Under the pieces are notes generated by a model. That model saw only the letters and a list, made by a program, of their open reading frames with translations. It was not told the DNA's origin and did no database searches. Below, one piece after another: positions 37,310 through 48,262 of a stretch of DNA of 64,000 nt. Position 1 is the first letter of the stretch; each line of letters begins with the position of its first letter. The position numbers and the translations under genes were made by a program. Source of the DNA: Acanthacorydalis orientalis (lineage: Eukaryota > Arthropoda > Insecta > Megaloptera > Corydalidae); contig CM068317.1 of NCBI GenBank assembly GCA_034766995.1, positions 15,529,255 through 15,593,254 of the forward strand, written 5' to 3'.

Positions 37310-38205
37310 AGAAAAATAATTACGATTATTGTTTTCTGAATTCTGATCTTAATTTTTTTAATAAGTGTCATTTCATCGTGTTCATGTTAATATCATTTTC
37401 AATTGCATTTTTCTTTCTGTATTTTGATAACATCAACTTTGGTTTTATTATTAATTTTGCTTCAAATTCAGGTATTGAATTAAAGATAGAAATGATGCAA
37501 ATAACAGAAAAAATAATTTATGAATTTAAACGGGCGGTAAAGCAGCAGAAAATGGTCGTAAACTAAACGATGCCTTTGATGTGCGTGTTGTTAATTAACG
37601 TACGGTCCAAATATAGTTCCAAAAATTGCATACTGGAGACGAAAGCCTTAAAGATTAAGAAGGTTGCGAGTAACCTTCTTCACTTCATAACGACCAACTG
37701 AAGGCATTAGTTGAATCAGAACTACGCGAAACAATTCTGGAGCTTGCACAAAAGTTAGAAATTAATCATCCAATAGTTCTGGACCACTTAAAATATTCAA
37801 GAATACCAAAAAATCGCCTTAACTGAATAAAAAACAAAACGCCATTACGAAGATTGTTCTACGCTTGTTTCACGTAACAGAAACGATCCATTTCTCGATC
37901 GTATTGTAACGTGCGATGAAACGTTGGTCCTTTACGACAACAGAAAGCGGTCTACTCAATGATTGGTCAACAATGAAGCCCCAAAGCATTTCGCGAAATC
38001 TAAATTTATTTGAAGAAAACTATTTGAATCCTAGCGAAACCATTACAGCTGAGAATTATTGTCAAGACATTAACAAACAAGAACTGCTAAGTCTGGTCTC
38101 CGCACTGGTCAATCGGAAAAATCCAATCCTGCTGCACGATACCACGTCCCACGATTGACTATTATTCAACTTTTGTATACAAAAGTTGAATGAATTGTGC
38201 TAAGA
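37310..38205 (+). mobile_element. Mariner (Mar-2), 5' part and partial core, truncated
   Basis: Terminus TTAGGTTGGTAGAAAAATAA at 37310. Pieces: ITEKIIYEFKRAVKQQKMVV start region, LHNDQLKALVESELRETILE, PIVLDHLKYS, TCDETLVLYDNRKRSTQ (first catalytic Asp present), then YLNPSETITAENYCQDINKQ and RKNPILLHDTTSHD (HDNARPH block altered). About 60 bp of the WWSALGVIHYN block are missing. A 28-bp perfect palindrome follows at 38164. The third catalytic block and right terminus are absent; at about 38205-38220 a different mariner begins. Confidence 0.83.
38164..38191. repeat. Perfect 28-bp palindrome inside Mar-2
   Basis: ATTCAACTTTTGTA followed by its exact reverse complement TACAAAAGTTGAAT. The right half is the expected transposase sequence (KLNEL); the left half is the added inverted copy. 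Confidence 0.93.
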
Positions 38206-38219
38206 CCGCCTAGATTTCT

Positions 38220-38545
38220 GAGACAGTAGGCATCTCAACTGAACGAGTGTATAATATCCTGCACAAAAAATTATACATGAAAAAGCTGTGTGAGCAATGG
38301 ATGCAGCGATTGTTGACTGACGACCAAAAACGCACACGAAAGGACAGTTAACTCAGTGTTTGGCGATTTATAATCGCAATCCGCCTGACTTCTTTCTCTT
38401 CCTAAACTTAAAAAATTTTCTCGGTAGGAAGAAATTCTCATCGAATGAGGATGTCATCGCCGACGTCAATGCGCATTTTGCATAGTTTACTTTTCCGATG
38501 GGATAAAAAAATTGGAAACTCGCTAAGCCAAGTGTACAACCCTCA
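38220..38545 (+). mobile_element. Internally deleted mariner fragment (Mar-5-like)
   Basis: ETVGISTERVYNILHKKLYM, KLCEQWMQRLLTDDQKRTRK runs straight into NPPDFFLFLNLKNFLGRKKF, SSNEDVIADVNAHFA and KNWKLAKPS. The first and second catalytic blocks are therefore deleted, leaving helix-turn-helix linker joined to the third Asp block and C-terminus. Fused to a Mar-2 fragment on its left. Confidence 0.8.
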
Positions 38546-38559
38546 ATAGATACTAGAGA

Positions 38560-39167
38560 TAGATAGATTATGTTTGAGAGGGGAGGAAGCTATCTTGCCT
38601 CCCGGCACATAAACTCGAGGACCATTATGCCTTCCCTCGGCTGATCCAAACTACTCGGGAAGTCTCGCTTCCTTCCAGAAACCTATCAGTCTGCTCGAGT
38701 TTATAGACCCTAGTTCGGCCGCGGTGAGGAGAAACTCCCAAAACCATCGTCGCCTTAAATTGACCCATGCCGAACATTCCGCGAGGAGGTGACTGGGGGT
38801 CTCGTTGCCCCCCCACACCATCTATACTTCCCGTCCGTCCTTCGGCCTTGTATATGTTCGTGGTAGCTTAATCTCCCGTGTCCTGTGACAATTCGCACCA
38901 GGAGCCGGGAGAAGGATCTGCCACTTGTATAGATTCTCTTGGTCCAGTCCTTATTTGGGGCCTGGCCTAAGAGTACCCTGGATTGACGTCAACCGTCAAT
39001 CTTTAGCCACCATTCTGAGTGCTCTGACTCGACCCACTCCCGAATGGCGCCCTTTGCCCAACATCTCGTTAGCCCTATGAAAGGCTCTGGCCCCTCCACT
39101 GCGGACATGGCTCCTAATGAGGCCAGTCTGTCCTCTATTTCGTTCCCCCCAATAGAGACTATGTTGA
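38560..39167 (-). pseudogene. LINE C-terminal RNase H end and zinc-knuckle tail
   Basis: This 600-bp block is over half G+C, unlike its surroundings. Minus-strand translation: SIGGNEIEDRLASLGAMSAV (the GNExAD end of an RNase H domain), EGPEPFIGLTRCWAKGAIRE, RLLVRIVTGHGRLSYHEHIQ and, after one frameshift, KYRWCGG then NETPSHLLAECSAWVNLRRR. The last has a Cys-x-x...His-x4-Cys zinc-knuckle arrangement found after RNase H in I/R1/Loa-type non-LTR retrotransposons. One stop after KIDG and one shift; otherwise well preserved, so it is younger than most neighbours. Only the 3' end is here, as expected for a 5'-truncated insertion. Confidence 0.82.
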
Positions 39168-39240
39168 GAAATAAAATCGTTTTTTTCCAAAAAAAACGCT
39201 TTTAAACTTGCTTTTTGAAAATATTTATCAAACGATCTTC

Positions 39241-39242
<2 letters not shown>

Positions 39243-39332
<90 letters not shown>

Positions 39333-39343
39333 AAATATATATA

Positions 39344-39400
<57 letters not shown>
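39243..39400. repeat. (TA)n(GT)n microsatellite
   Basis: About 140 bp of TA with sparse ACAT/GTAT breaks, ending in GTGTGTGTGTGT. Confidence 0.97.
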
Positions 39401-39559
39401 ACGAATTTTTTCAAAACAATCGGATATTACTGAAAAGAAAACAAACTGAAGAATACATAATTTATGCATATAAAACATTCATAACTTTCTTGACAAATGA
39501 CGAAAACGTCACATCCAGATAATAATTTTTCTCCTTCCTACATACCAAAATAAACGAGA

Positions 39560-39566
39560 ATATATG

Positions 39567-39650
<84 letters not shown>
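39560..39650. repeat. (TA)n microsatellite
   Basis: About 80 bp of pure TA. Confidence 0.97.
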
Positions 39651-39654
<4 letters not shown>

Positions 39655-39754
39655 TACGTATATAATAAAATGTATGCAGAAAGAACTTTCACCACATTAA
39701 CATATTTCTGATATAAATTTAGCATAAAAATACATTTCTGAATCGTTTGAAACC

Positions 39755-40706
<952 letters not shown>

Positions 40707-41578
40707 TTGCTGACATTACATGTTTTCTTATCAAAATGATCAACTGTTCATTATTCGTTTTGATTCTGTTTACGCTTAATTTAAAGAATTGTTCCATGTT
40801 GAATATTAAATTGTTTTTATCTTACCTAATGACACTTTTATCGAAATACGCATAAGTCAAATTAAAATTATCAATAAGAAATTACTAAACATTTTAATAA
40901 GAAAAATGTGTGTTGTGTATGGGAAGTGAATCATTTGTGAAAGTGAATTTAGTCACAATGCCAAAACTCTTATTGTGAAAATAAATCTTTCTAACATAAA
41001 ACTTCTCGTGTTTTTGTTTATATATGATAAAAATTCCTGTTATTGATATCAATGCCTTGTGTTACATTTAATAAAAAAAATAAACATTTTGTAATACACA
41101 GTGTGATATACGAGTATAATAAAAAATAATATATTATTTGTTAATTATGTATGTTCTATTTTTTTATAATAATGTTTTTAATGTTATAAACTTCTTAAAA
41201 TGCTTACTTTTTTCTTTTTTTTTTTGATTTTATGAGAGTGGATCAGATTGGAAAAATAATGTAGATATTTTTATTAAGTAAAATTAAATGATGCAACAAC
41301 CTGTTGAAAAGATTTTCACCTAAACAAATTTATTTTTATAAAGAAAATTATTCATAATGCAGTTAAATTATTATTTATTGAACGTTAACTACCATTAAAA
41401 TATTAAAAATTCGTTTCATTTGATATCTAAAGGATATTTTGAGGGATTAATTAAAGTTTAAATTTACAGTATACTGACCATGTGTTTCAACTTTTAACAA
41501 AATACTGACCATGTGTTTAAAGTACAACTTTTTTAACAAAAATAAATTTATATTTATTTCTTATACAACATATCATAT
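40707..41578. other. Mostly unassigned; one dispersed repeat copy
   Basis: About 40800-41000 carries a diverged copy of the dispersed repeat (ATCGAAATACGCATAAGTCA). Otherwise A+T-rich and featureless. Confidence 0.5.
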
Positions 41579-41620
41579 ACTCTCTCTCTCATCTCATCTC
41601 TCTTCTCTCTCTCTCTCTCT

Positions 41621-41662
<42 letters not shown>
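41579..41662. repeat. (CT)n(TA)n microsatellite
   Basis: About 45 bp of CT with CAT breaks, then about 35 bp of TA. Confidence 0.97.
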
Positions 41663-41665
<3 letters not shown>

Positions 41666-41966
41666 AATTTTAAGTTGGTAATAAAGAACTAAACATCTTG
41701 AAATGCTCTTTTATCAATTGAAATAAAATGTAGTTGATCTCTTGTATAACCAAGTGACCCTTGTGCTTCTCCTATAGTACATGCGCCAGTGAAGAGGCTC
41801 ATCTTGTTGGTAAAACTACCTGTTTATTTCGTGAAAAAAGGAATGTTTACAATGTCTGTTTAGAATAATTTTTCATTGAAATCGATCACTTCTCTCAATT
41901 CAGGCAGCGAAACTCCAGAGTGCCTACAAAGATCCCTTTTTACTAGCCTATATCTAACGATTTAAA

Positions 41967-42047
41967 AAAAGATTCGCTAACATGAGGATGTTAGCGAATC
42001 TTTTACGAAAGATGACGACTGATGAGGATCAGTCGTCATCTTTCGTA
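41967..42047. repeat. Two back-to-back perfect hairpins, both with loop GAGG
   Basis: AAAAGATTCGCTAACAT - GAGG - its exact complement (41967-42004), followed immediately by ACGAAAGATGACGACTGAT - GAGG - its exact complement (42005-42046), extendable by one T/A pair. Stems are 17 and 19-20 bp without mismatch and unrelated to each other. Confidence 0.95.
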
Positions 42048-42193
42048 ACCAAAAACCTGGGCTGCTTGAGTCAGTAACTAGAACTTGACAACAAAGTCAT
42101 TTTTCCGAACACACATATATTTTTGTTATTCTCAGCTATACCGTATAGCCAAAACGCTTGCAGTCTTTCAAAAGCGCCGATCTCAATGAACTA

Positions 42194-43029
42194 TGAGGGT
42201 CGTTTGATAAATATGGTAAAAAAACAAGTTGAAACAGTTTTTTTGATAAGAAAATGAATTTATTTTTCAATATGTTTCCATTGAGAGCTATACAGTTGGT
42301 CCATCAAGTCTGAAAAGTAGACATTTACAGTAGTGATGAAGCCATTATTTGTCGAGAATTTCTTCGCACCCAGTCAAATTTTCAAGTTTGCGAAAAGGAA
42401 GAAGTCACACGTGGCCAAATCCTGAGAATAGGGCGAATGAAGAATCAATTCAAACTCTAATTCAATCAAGTGAAGTACAATTTTGGCATTTCGATGATCG
42501 ATTTGTAGAGCGGCGCTTTGTCCTAGTGAAAAAGCACATTTTTGTGCACCAATCTTGGCCTTTTTACTTTTATCTCTCCTTTTAAACGGTCTAATAATGT
42601 TGACTAATAGGTTCCTGTTATCGTTTTTCTCTTCTTTAAGTAGTCGATCAAGATGATTCCTCGGGAATCCCCCATAAAAAAAAACAATGACCATCACCTT
42701 ACTAGCCGATAAAACGGTCTTCGCCTTTTTCAGCTCACCTTAACCAGTCGTTAACCACTGCTTTGATTCCTGCTTCAATTCAGGTGTATAGTAGTGAATC
42801 CATGATATATCCACGGTGATAAATCGATGCAACAAGGCCTGCTCACTTTTTCCATTTTTACGGAGACTACTACAATGCTCGATTCAAATATCTGTAGAAC
42901 GTGAACAACGCGTCTGACTGAAATTTCATCTATACTGGTTATAAAAGTGACACTTGATAGCCGTGATGTTACCAAACGAATGGTGGTGCTACATCATAGA
43001 ATTTTACCAAACTTAACAAACGACCCTCG
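42194..43029 (-). mobile_element. Mar-5 mariner, internally deleted, both ends present
   Basis: Ends TGAGGGTCGTTTGATAAATA at 42194 and, in reverse complement from 43029, CGAGGGTCGTTTGTTAAGTT, each flanked by TA. Length 836 bp against ~1.3 kb normally. Minus-strand pieces: ASKVMVIVFFYGG and the frame-shifted GDSRGIILIDYLKK, LVHKNVLFH then DKAPLYKSIIEMPKL (second block, Asn/Pro changes), HSPYSQDLATCDFFLFANLK (third block, Asp retained). The helix-turn-helix domain is missing: 5' UTR passes directly to just before the first catalytic block. It has the reciprocal content of the Mar-2 derivatives. Confidence 0.82.
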
Positions 43030-43990
43030 TAGAAATCAAAATGTAAGATGGTGTATGACGCACCACAAAATATGCATTCCTACAGAAACGTAAAAATTGG
43101 TTTCAAAACACCTATACAAATTTTTAGTTTAGACCTGCATACATCATAACTGCATCGAATGTAGCAGAAATATAATATTAATTTATTTCTCAGCATTCTC
43201 CACTTTGCCATATATAAGTTCTTTTTTTACAATTTAGTACATGAATGAAACCGATAAAATCCCTAAAACTGAATAAATCAGGTAATGATATTACAGTAAT
43301 TTGTGGAACCAATACATGGACATTTTCATTGTACCTGGATAAAATATGATTATGTAAATAGGCTGAATGAAGCAACAAATCGTACTTCAATTCAACGAGT
43401 TTTGCCATGGATATAACACTTGTATAGGGATGTGCATTGTCCTGATTAAAAATGTTTTTTTTCATTGATAAACCTGGTGTTTTCTAACGAATTGTTTAAT
43501 CGAGTCGATCCAAAAATTCCACTCTCGTTATCGTTTAACCCTTTGGAAGGTAATCAATTAGCAGAATCCCTTTAACATTCCAAAAAAGTGAAACCATAAC
43601 GTTTCCAGTGAATAAAACTGATTTGCTTTTTTGATGACAAAAAATCAACTTCAAATGCTTCCATTGCTTTGATTGTTGTTTTGACTCTGGAGTGTAATGG
43701 TGAATCCAAGTCTCATCTATAGTCACGAATCGACAAATAAAGTTAGTCGTACCCCCTTAAATCGATCCAAACTAACTTGGAAAATTTATACTCGAATGTA
43801 TTTATGATTAATTATCAGAAAACGTGGCACCCATCTTACTGATAACTTTTTCATATCGACTAATCAGTTAGTATATATACACGCGTTCATTTGAGACACA
43901 CACACAACTTTATTAATTTTGGACACCTTCAATTTCCGATCCTTTAAGGCAATGATATAAGACTAAAAAAAATACTGGGAAATTTAATTC

Positions 43991-44024
43991 AATCATCCAC
44001 AAATTGTGCACTTTGTGGATGATT
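43991..44024. repeat. Perfect 13-bp-arm hairpin inside Mar-5
   Basis: AATCATCCACAAA - TTGTGCAC - TTTGTGGATGATT. It lies in the region encoding the linker after GRL in the transposase and disrupts its frame. Confidence 0.92.
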
Positions 44025-44118
44025 CCTCTATTGTTGCAATTTGTAAGCGTCCACTAGACAGGTTATCTTCTATACTTGTACGGCCACATTTAAATTCAGC
44101 TGCCCACTTCTTTACGAT

Positions 44119-44206
44119 TGTAAATATCTTAATTATTTCAAATCGAGGAGATGAATAATTAATTATATTGTACAAAATATTTTACTATATCTATACATAC
44201 ATATAT

Positions 44207-44266
<60 letters not shown>

Positions 44267-44928
44267 GTATAATATTTAAATACATGTTTAAATATGAGTG
44301 AGTGGCAGAAGAGGATTCTACATTCATTTATTCATTATTAATATTATTTTAGAAATGTCGCTGATTTGTGCATGCCTTCGATTTATGGATTCACATGATA
44401 TTTTTCTAACATAGGCATATTGGTTTTTATTATATATGACCATCGTTATCTTACATTCTCCATTCACTTAATAAAAAATGATTATAGAAAATTATAAAAT
44501 AAATAACTTTCATTACTCATGCGACTTTGCTTTACACTATTAATTTGTTATAATATTTCAGATTCATACTTTTATATAAAGCATATCATCAGCAGCAGCC
44601 TGTATTAATTCACTGCTGGATTAATGCCTCTTCAATGATTTTCCATTTTGTACAATTGAATTACTTTTTTCCACTGATTTCCAATAAAAATTTTAATTGT
44701 CTTATCCCATTTGTTAAATGGTATCTTTCTGGTTATTTTTATATTTCCTAGTTTCCAGTTAATAATTTCTGTTTTCCATCGGTTGTCTTCTCTTCTTGCA
44801 ATATGTCTCGCCCATTTCCATTTCAGACTCCTTACTTTTGTTATACATCTCTGACTCCTGTCTGTTTTCGTATGCATTCTATTCTTTTCCTATCTTTTCT
44901 TGTTATTTCTAGCATACAAATTTATAAA

Positions 44929-45014
<86 letters not shown>

Positions 45015-45021
45015 GTATATA

Positions 45022-45066
<45 letters not shown>

Positions 45067-45079
45067 ATATTATATTCAA

Positions 45080-45111
<32 letters not shown>

Positions 45112-45123
45112 GTTATTTATATT

Positions 45124-45168
<45 letters not shown>

Positions 45169-45191
45169 AAATTGCTTTACAAATTCATAAG
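44119..45191 (-). mobile_element. ~1-kb LINE-derived repeat unit, copy 2, inserted in Mar-5
   Basis: Same boundaries as copy 1 (TGTAAATATC... to ...CAAATTCATAA) but flanked by the two halves of a mariner gene, so both ends are fixed by the broken frame. Internal TA arrays at 44202-44275 and 44929-45166 are longer than in copy 1. Minus strand 44877-44632 holds an open frame: [44 protein letters not shown] and NQWKKVIQLYKM, the C-terminal segment of an endonuclease-reverse transcriptase LINE (family pattern LKWxWAGHIARRxDxRW). The unit has no RT or endonuclease and must have moved or been copied passively. Confidence 0.85.
44929..45166. repeat. (TA)n / (GTATATAT)n array, longest of the window
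   Basis: About 238 bp of TA with GTAT interruptions and two ATTCAATA breaks; internal to the copy-2 unit. Confidence 0.97.
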
Positions 45192-45487
45192 AAAAGTATA
45201 AGAAAGTGCACCCTCACCCAGTACATTTTTCGTCTCATTAAAGATTTCTGTTGGTGTTAAGCCTTTTTATACAAAAAACTTTATCACCACACGATTTTTA
45301 ACTTTTTCCATTTCAACAACAGTATAAAAAGAGTTTTATTTAAATTGATGTTTGCAAAAAACTTCTTGACACATTAATTACAGACTTTGAGGTTATACAT
45401 AAGATAACAGTTTGTCATGCGCCACAAATATTTAAAATATTACCGCCACTTATATGTTAGGTCACAAACTTTTCAAATCACCCTCGT

Positions 45488-46068
45488 ATATTAAAAGTAC
45501 GATTGTGTCTGCCATATGTTCAATTTTTCAGTCTTGTATCATTGACCATCCTATTATAAGCGAATATTTCCGTATTAAAGTTTGCTTCTAATTAATTCCT
45601 TTCACGTCCATTACTGCAAGTTTATTTTTTCTTTCTTTTTGCGATATTATACGATTTTTTGTAACGAAAATGAACATATATCCACATTTAAATTCATATA
45701 ATCAAATATATACAATCAGAACTAATTAAATTTGGGATGCAGACACAAAAACAAACTTTACATTAAAAAAATGACAGATTATCATTCTTTTTTATCATTT
45801 ATCCTATTCATCACTGGGTATAAAATTATGTTTGATTGTAGTCTATTCATAATTCTTATGAACATTTAACATTTTATTTAATATAAAAAAAAACATTGAA
45901 AATAACTCAATTAATTTTTAATAAAATTGAAAAAATATATTGTAGGATATATTGTTTTCAGTGTTCCAAAATAATTTTAATTCTATAAAATTAAATATCA
46001 ATTTCTTACAGTTATTATATGCAAATTAAGCATAAATATCTAATAATGGTTTTGTTCTTTAAATTTTA
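45488..46068. other. No recognisable feature
   Basis: A+T-rich, unassigned. Confidence 0.6.
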
Positions 46069-46618
46069 TAAGTTTGCTAGAAAAATAATTTCGGTTTATG
46101 ACCTTCAAATTTATATAATTTTTTTTCATTTGTAGTCCAAAACTGTTGGATGACTAGCACCTAACTTTTATATAAATTCTCTAATTTTTGTGCGTGGTTT
46201 TGATTCAACTAAAGCCTTAATTTGGTCATTAGGAACTGAAAAGGACGCCCGAAACATTGTTCATCTTCAAGGCTCTCGTCCCCAGCATGAAATTTTAAGA
46301 ACCCACCATTGCACCGTACGTTTCTTAACAGTACCCACACCAAAAACATCGTTTAGTTTACGAGCAGTTTCTACTGCTTTTCCACTCGTTTTGCCTACAA
46401 AAAATTTGATCTAATTTTCTTCTTTTTCGTCTTTAATTTAATGGCCAAACTTGAAGCAAAATTAATAATAAAACCAAAGTCGATGTTACTAAAATACAGA
46501 CGGAAAAATGCACTTTAAAATAAAATTAACATGATCACAATGAAATTTAACTTTCATTGAAAGGAAATAAGTTTAGAATTCAAAAAACAAAAACCATAAT
46601 TGTTTTCCTTTGAATCTA
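46069..46618 (-). mobile_element. Mar-2 deletion derivative (helix-turn-helix only)
   Basis: Degenerate left end AGTTTGCTAGAAAAATAATT and right end near 46618. Minus-strand remnants of the N-terminal domain (KRTVQWWVLK, ESFISSLED-like and AIRELXQKLGASHPTVLD) are followed immediately by 3' terminal sequence. The deletion junction (AATTTTTTTTCATTTGTAGT) is at nearly the same place as at 33156 but about 20 bp longer. Confidence 0.82.
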
Positions 46619-46927
46619 GTATCAACATTTTTATAATTTAAATCATATAGTATTAAATTTTATCATTTCAGTTATTCAGTACATAAAGTATGAAACTCTT
46701 TTATTACAATAAAAAAATATACACAGAATACAAATATATACAGTGATGCAAACACATGATCTAAGGATTAAATACATATTTTAATTCATGAAAACAACGA
46801 AGATCATGTTTGATGTCTCTCAAAACGAATCAAATTATTCTGTCGTAAAAGTTTGTTTCGATCACAATCCATTTACAGACTGATAGATTACAATCAGTAA
46901 ACATGACTTTATATAATAATATTTTCT
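46619..46927. other. No recognisable feature
   Basis: A+T-rich, unassigned. Confidence 0.6.
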
Positions 46928-47170
46928 CTCTCATTGTCTTATGTAAATTTCGAGATCGTTTCCGATCGCTGTTGTCTTCGCCATATCCGTTCGATTGATG
47001 TCCGCAGACGTGTCTTTGTAATCGAAATCCGTCTTGAGCGACGCGTGCGACACAAAAGGATTAGAGGAACAGCACGAGTCGTCCGCGAATGGCACTGACT
47101 CATTTTCGCATGTAAATTTCGACACCGGACGTATTAAAGTGTTAATTGAAGAACGTGACGCGGACCGATG
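46928..47170 (-). other. Candidate terminal exon of an unrecognised host gene
   Basis: An open minus-strand frame runs from after a stop at 47170 to TGA at 46931: RSSINTLIRPVSKFTCENES, VPFADDSCCSSNPFVSHASL, KTDFDYKDTSADINRTDMAK and TTAIGNDLEIYIRQ. Base composition is near 50% G+C with many CpGs and balanced codon use, in sharp contrast to the A+T-rich surroundings. The frame has no ATG upstream until mid-frame and no clear acceptor, so exon limits are uncertain. I do not recognise the protein. It could instead be a 5' UTR or promoter island. Confidence 0.3.
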
Positions 47171-47307
47171 TCACCTTCTTCTTCCTCTCGTTTGTTATTC
47201 CGCACTGTGCACACAATAGTCATAATAATGATGATGGTGTCAATAACGACAATGCCATGTGTCCGTAGAGAAGCTAATGGAGTGAAGAAACGGATACTAC
47301 GATACAT
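47134..47307 (-). CDS. Possible 57-residue single-pass membrane microprotein
   Basis: ATG at 47307 to TAA at 47134. The protein reads MYRSIRFFTPLASLRTHG, then a hydrophobic span IVVIDTIIIIMTIVCTV (residues 19-35), then RNNKREEEEGDIGPRH and VLQLTL. One membrane helix with a positively charged, then acidic, cytoplasm-like tail. It overlaps the candidate exon in another frame, so at most one of the two is real. There is an AG at 47217 preceded by a T/A-rich run that could be a splice acceptor, which would make this frame an intron artefact. No homologue recognised. Confidence 0.2.
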   Translation of the reverse strand: MYRSIRFFTPLASLRTHGIVVIDTIIIIMTIVCTVRNNKREEEEGDIGPRHVLQLTL

Positions 47308-47310
47308 CGA

Positions 47311-47751
47311 AAACGATAATCATTAATTATTTATAACGAAAGATTTCATCAATGGTTCTGTGAATTGACAATGCAATTGTGTTAAAGGTGTTGTCTTTAT
47401 CGTCCTCGTTGCCGTTCTTCGTGTACATGTCAGAACACGTTTAGACAATAGCGTTCGAGATTCATAAGAATGCTCGATACAGTCACATACCTGCCGTGCT
47501 ATTAACCTTTTAAGAACATCTCCTACACGGTCGAGATTGAATCATTTTGTAACTGCAAAATACAATAACGCGAGCAACACAAATATCTCATCCTTTTTGC
47601 TTCTGTTCTATATACAGTTTACTCTTTTCTATCATATTTTATGTTTAATTGAATAGTATATTTATAAAAAAATAACTTTGGTTAAAAAATATGAATTTAT
47701 TTACATTTTTAAATAGTCAAAAACATTAATTCAATCAAACATTTTAATATA
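47311..47751. other. No recognisable feature
   Basis: Moderate composition up to 47560, then A+T-rich; nothing identified. Confidence 0.5.
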
Positions 47752-48262
47752 TTAGGATGGTGGAAAAATAATTACGGTTTTTGTTCTCAGAATTCTAACC
47801 TTAATTTTTTTTCAATGAAAGTGTCATTTTATTGTATTCGTGTCAATATCATTTTAAAAAGAAGTTTACGGTCTGTATTTTGGTAACATCGAATTTGGTG
47901 TTATTATTAATTTTACTTCAAATTGGGCTATTTAATTTAAACTTTAAAAGAACCAAATAGGAGTAAAATGACTGTATGTGTTCAAAACGGGTGGTAAAGT
48001 GGGGTGGTAAACATAAACTGCTTGTAAACTATACGATGCTTTTGATGTGGATACTGGTAAGGAACTTATGGTGCAATGGTGGTTCCAAAAAAATCGTGCT
48101 AGAGACGAGAGTGTTTTTAGGGATGAGAGGCTGCAGACGTCCTTCTTCAGTTCATAACAACCAACTGAATGCGTTAGTTGTATCAGGACCACACACAACA
48201 ATTCAAGAGCTTGCACAAAAGTAAGGCGTTAGTTATAAAACAGTTCTGGACTAGTTAAAATC
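47752..48262 (+). mobile_element. Mar-2 5' half, truncated
   Basis: Terminus TTAGGATGGTGGAAAAATAA at 47752, the family's 5' UTR (AATGAAAGTGTCATTTTATT), then broken N-terminal coding: GKELMVQWWFQKNRARDESV, EAADVLLQFITTN-like and TIQELAQKXGVSYKTVLD. Ends soon after TTCTGGACTAG at about 48262 without a recognisable right terminus. Confidence 0.82.

Larger units (their letters stand above)
43030..45487 (-). mobile_element. Mar-5 mariner split by a 1-kb insertion
   Basis: The 5' terminus (reverse complement TACGAGGGTGATTTGAAAAG) is at 45487 and the transposase starts at 45311 with MEKVKNRVVIKFFV, a stop, then [20 protein letters not shown] and LSYT. The frame resumes at 44118 with IVKKWAAEFKCGRTSIEDNL, SSGRL. 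In between sits copy 2 of the LINE-derived unit. Downstream are a perfect hairpin at 43991, TIDETWIHHYTPESKQQSKQ (first catalytic Asp), GNVMVSLFWNVKGILLIDYL, FNQDNAHPYTSVISMAKLVE (second Asp) and a degenerate third block SAYLHNHI. The 3' end merges with the adjoining Mar-5 element near 43030. Confidence 0.85.

Noticed and set aside
37655..37690. Short inverted repeat AAGAAGGTT...AACCTTCTT as another hairpin insertion
   Set aside because: Other Mar-2 copies have a natural near-palindrome here (encoding a charged Gly/Arg linker), so point changes explain it.
42349..42585. Plus-strand 78-residue frame
   Set aside because: Antisense to the Mar-5 transposase remnant on the minus strand.
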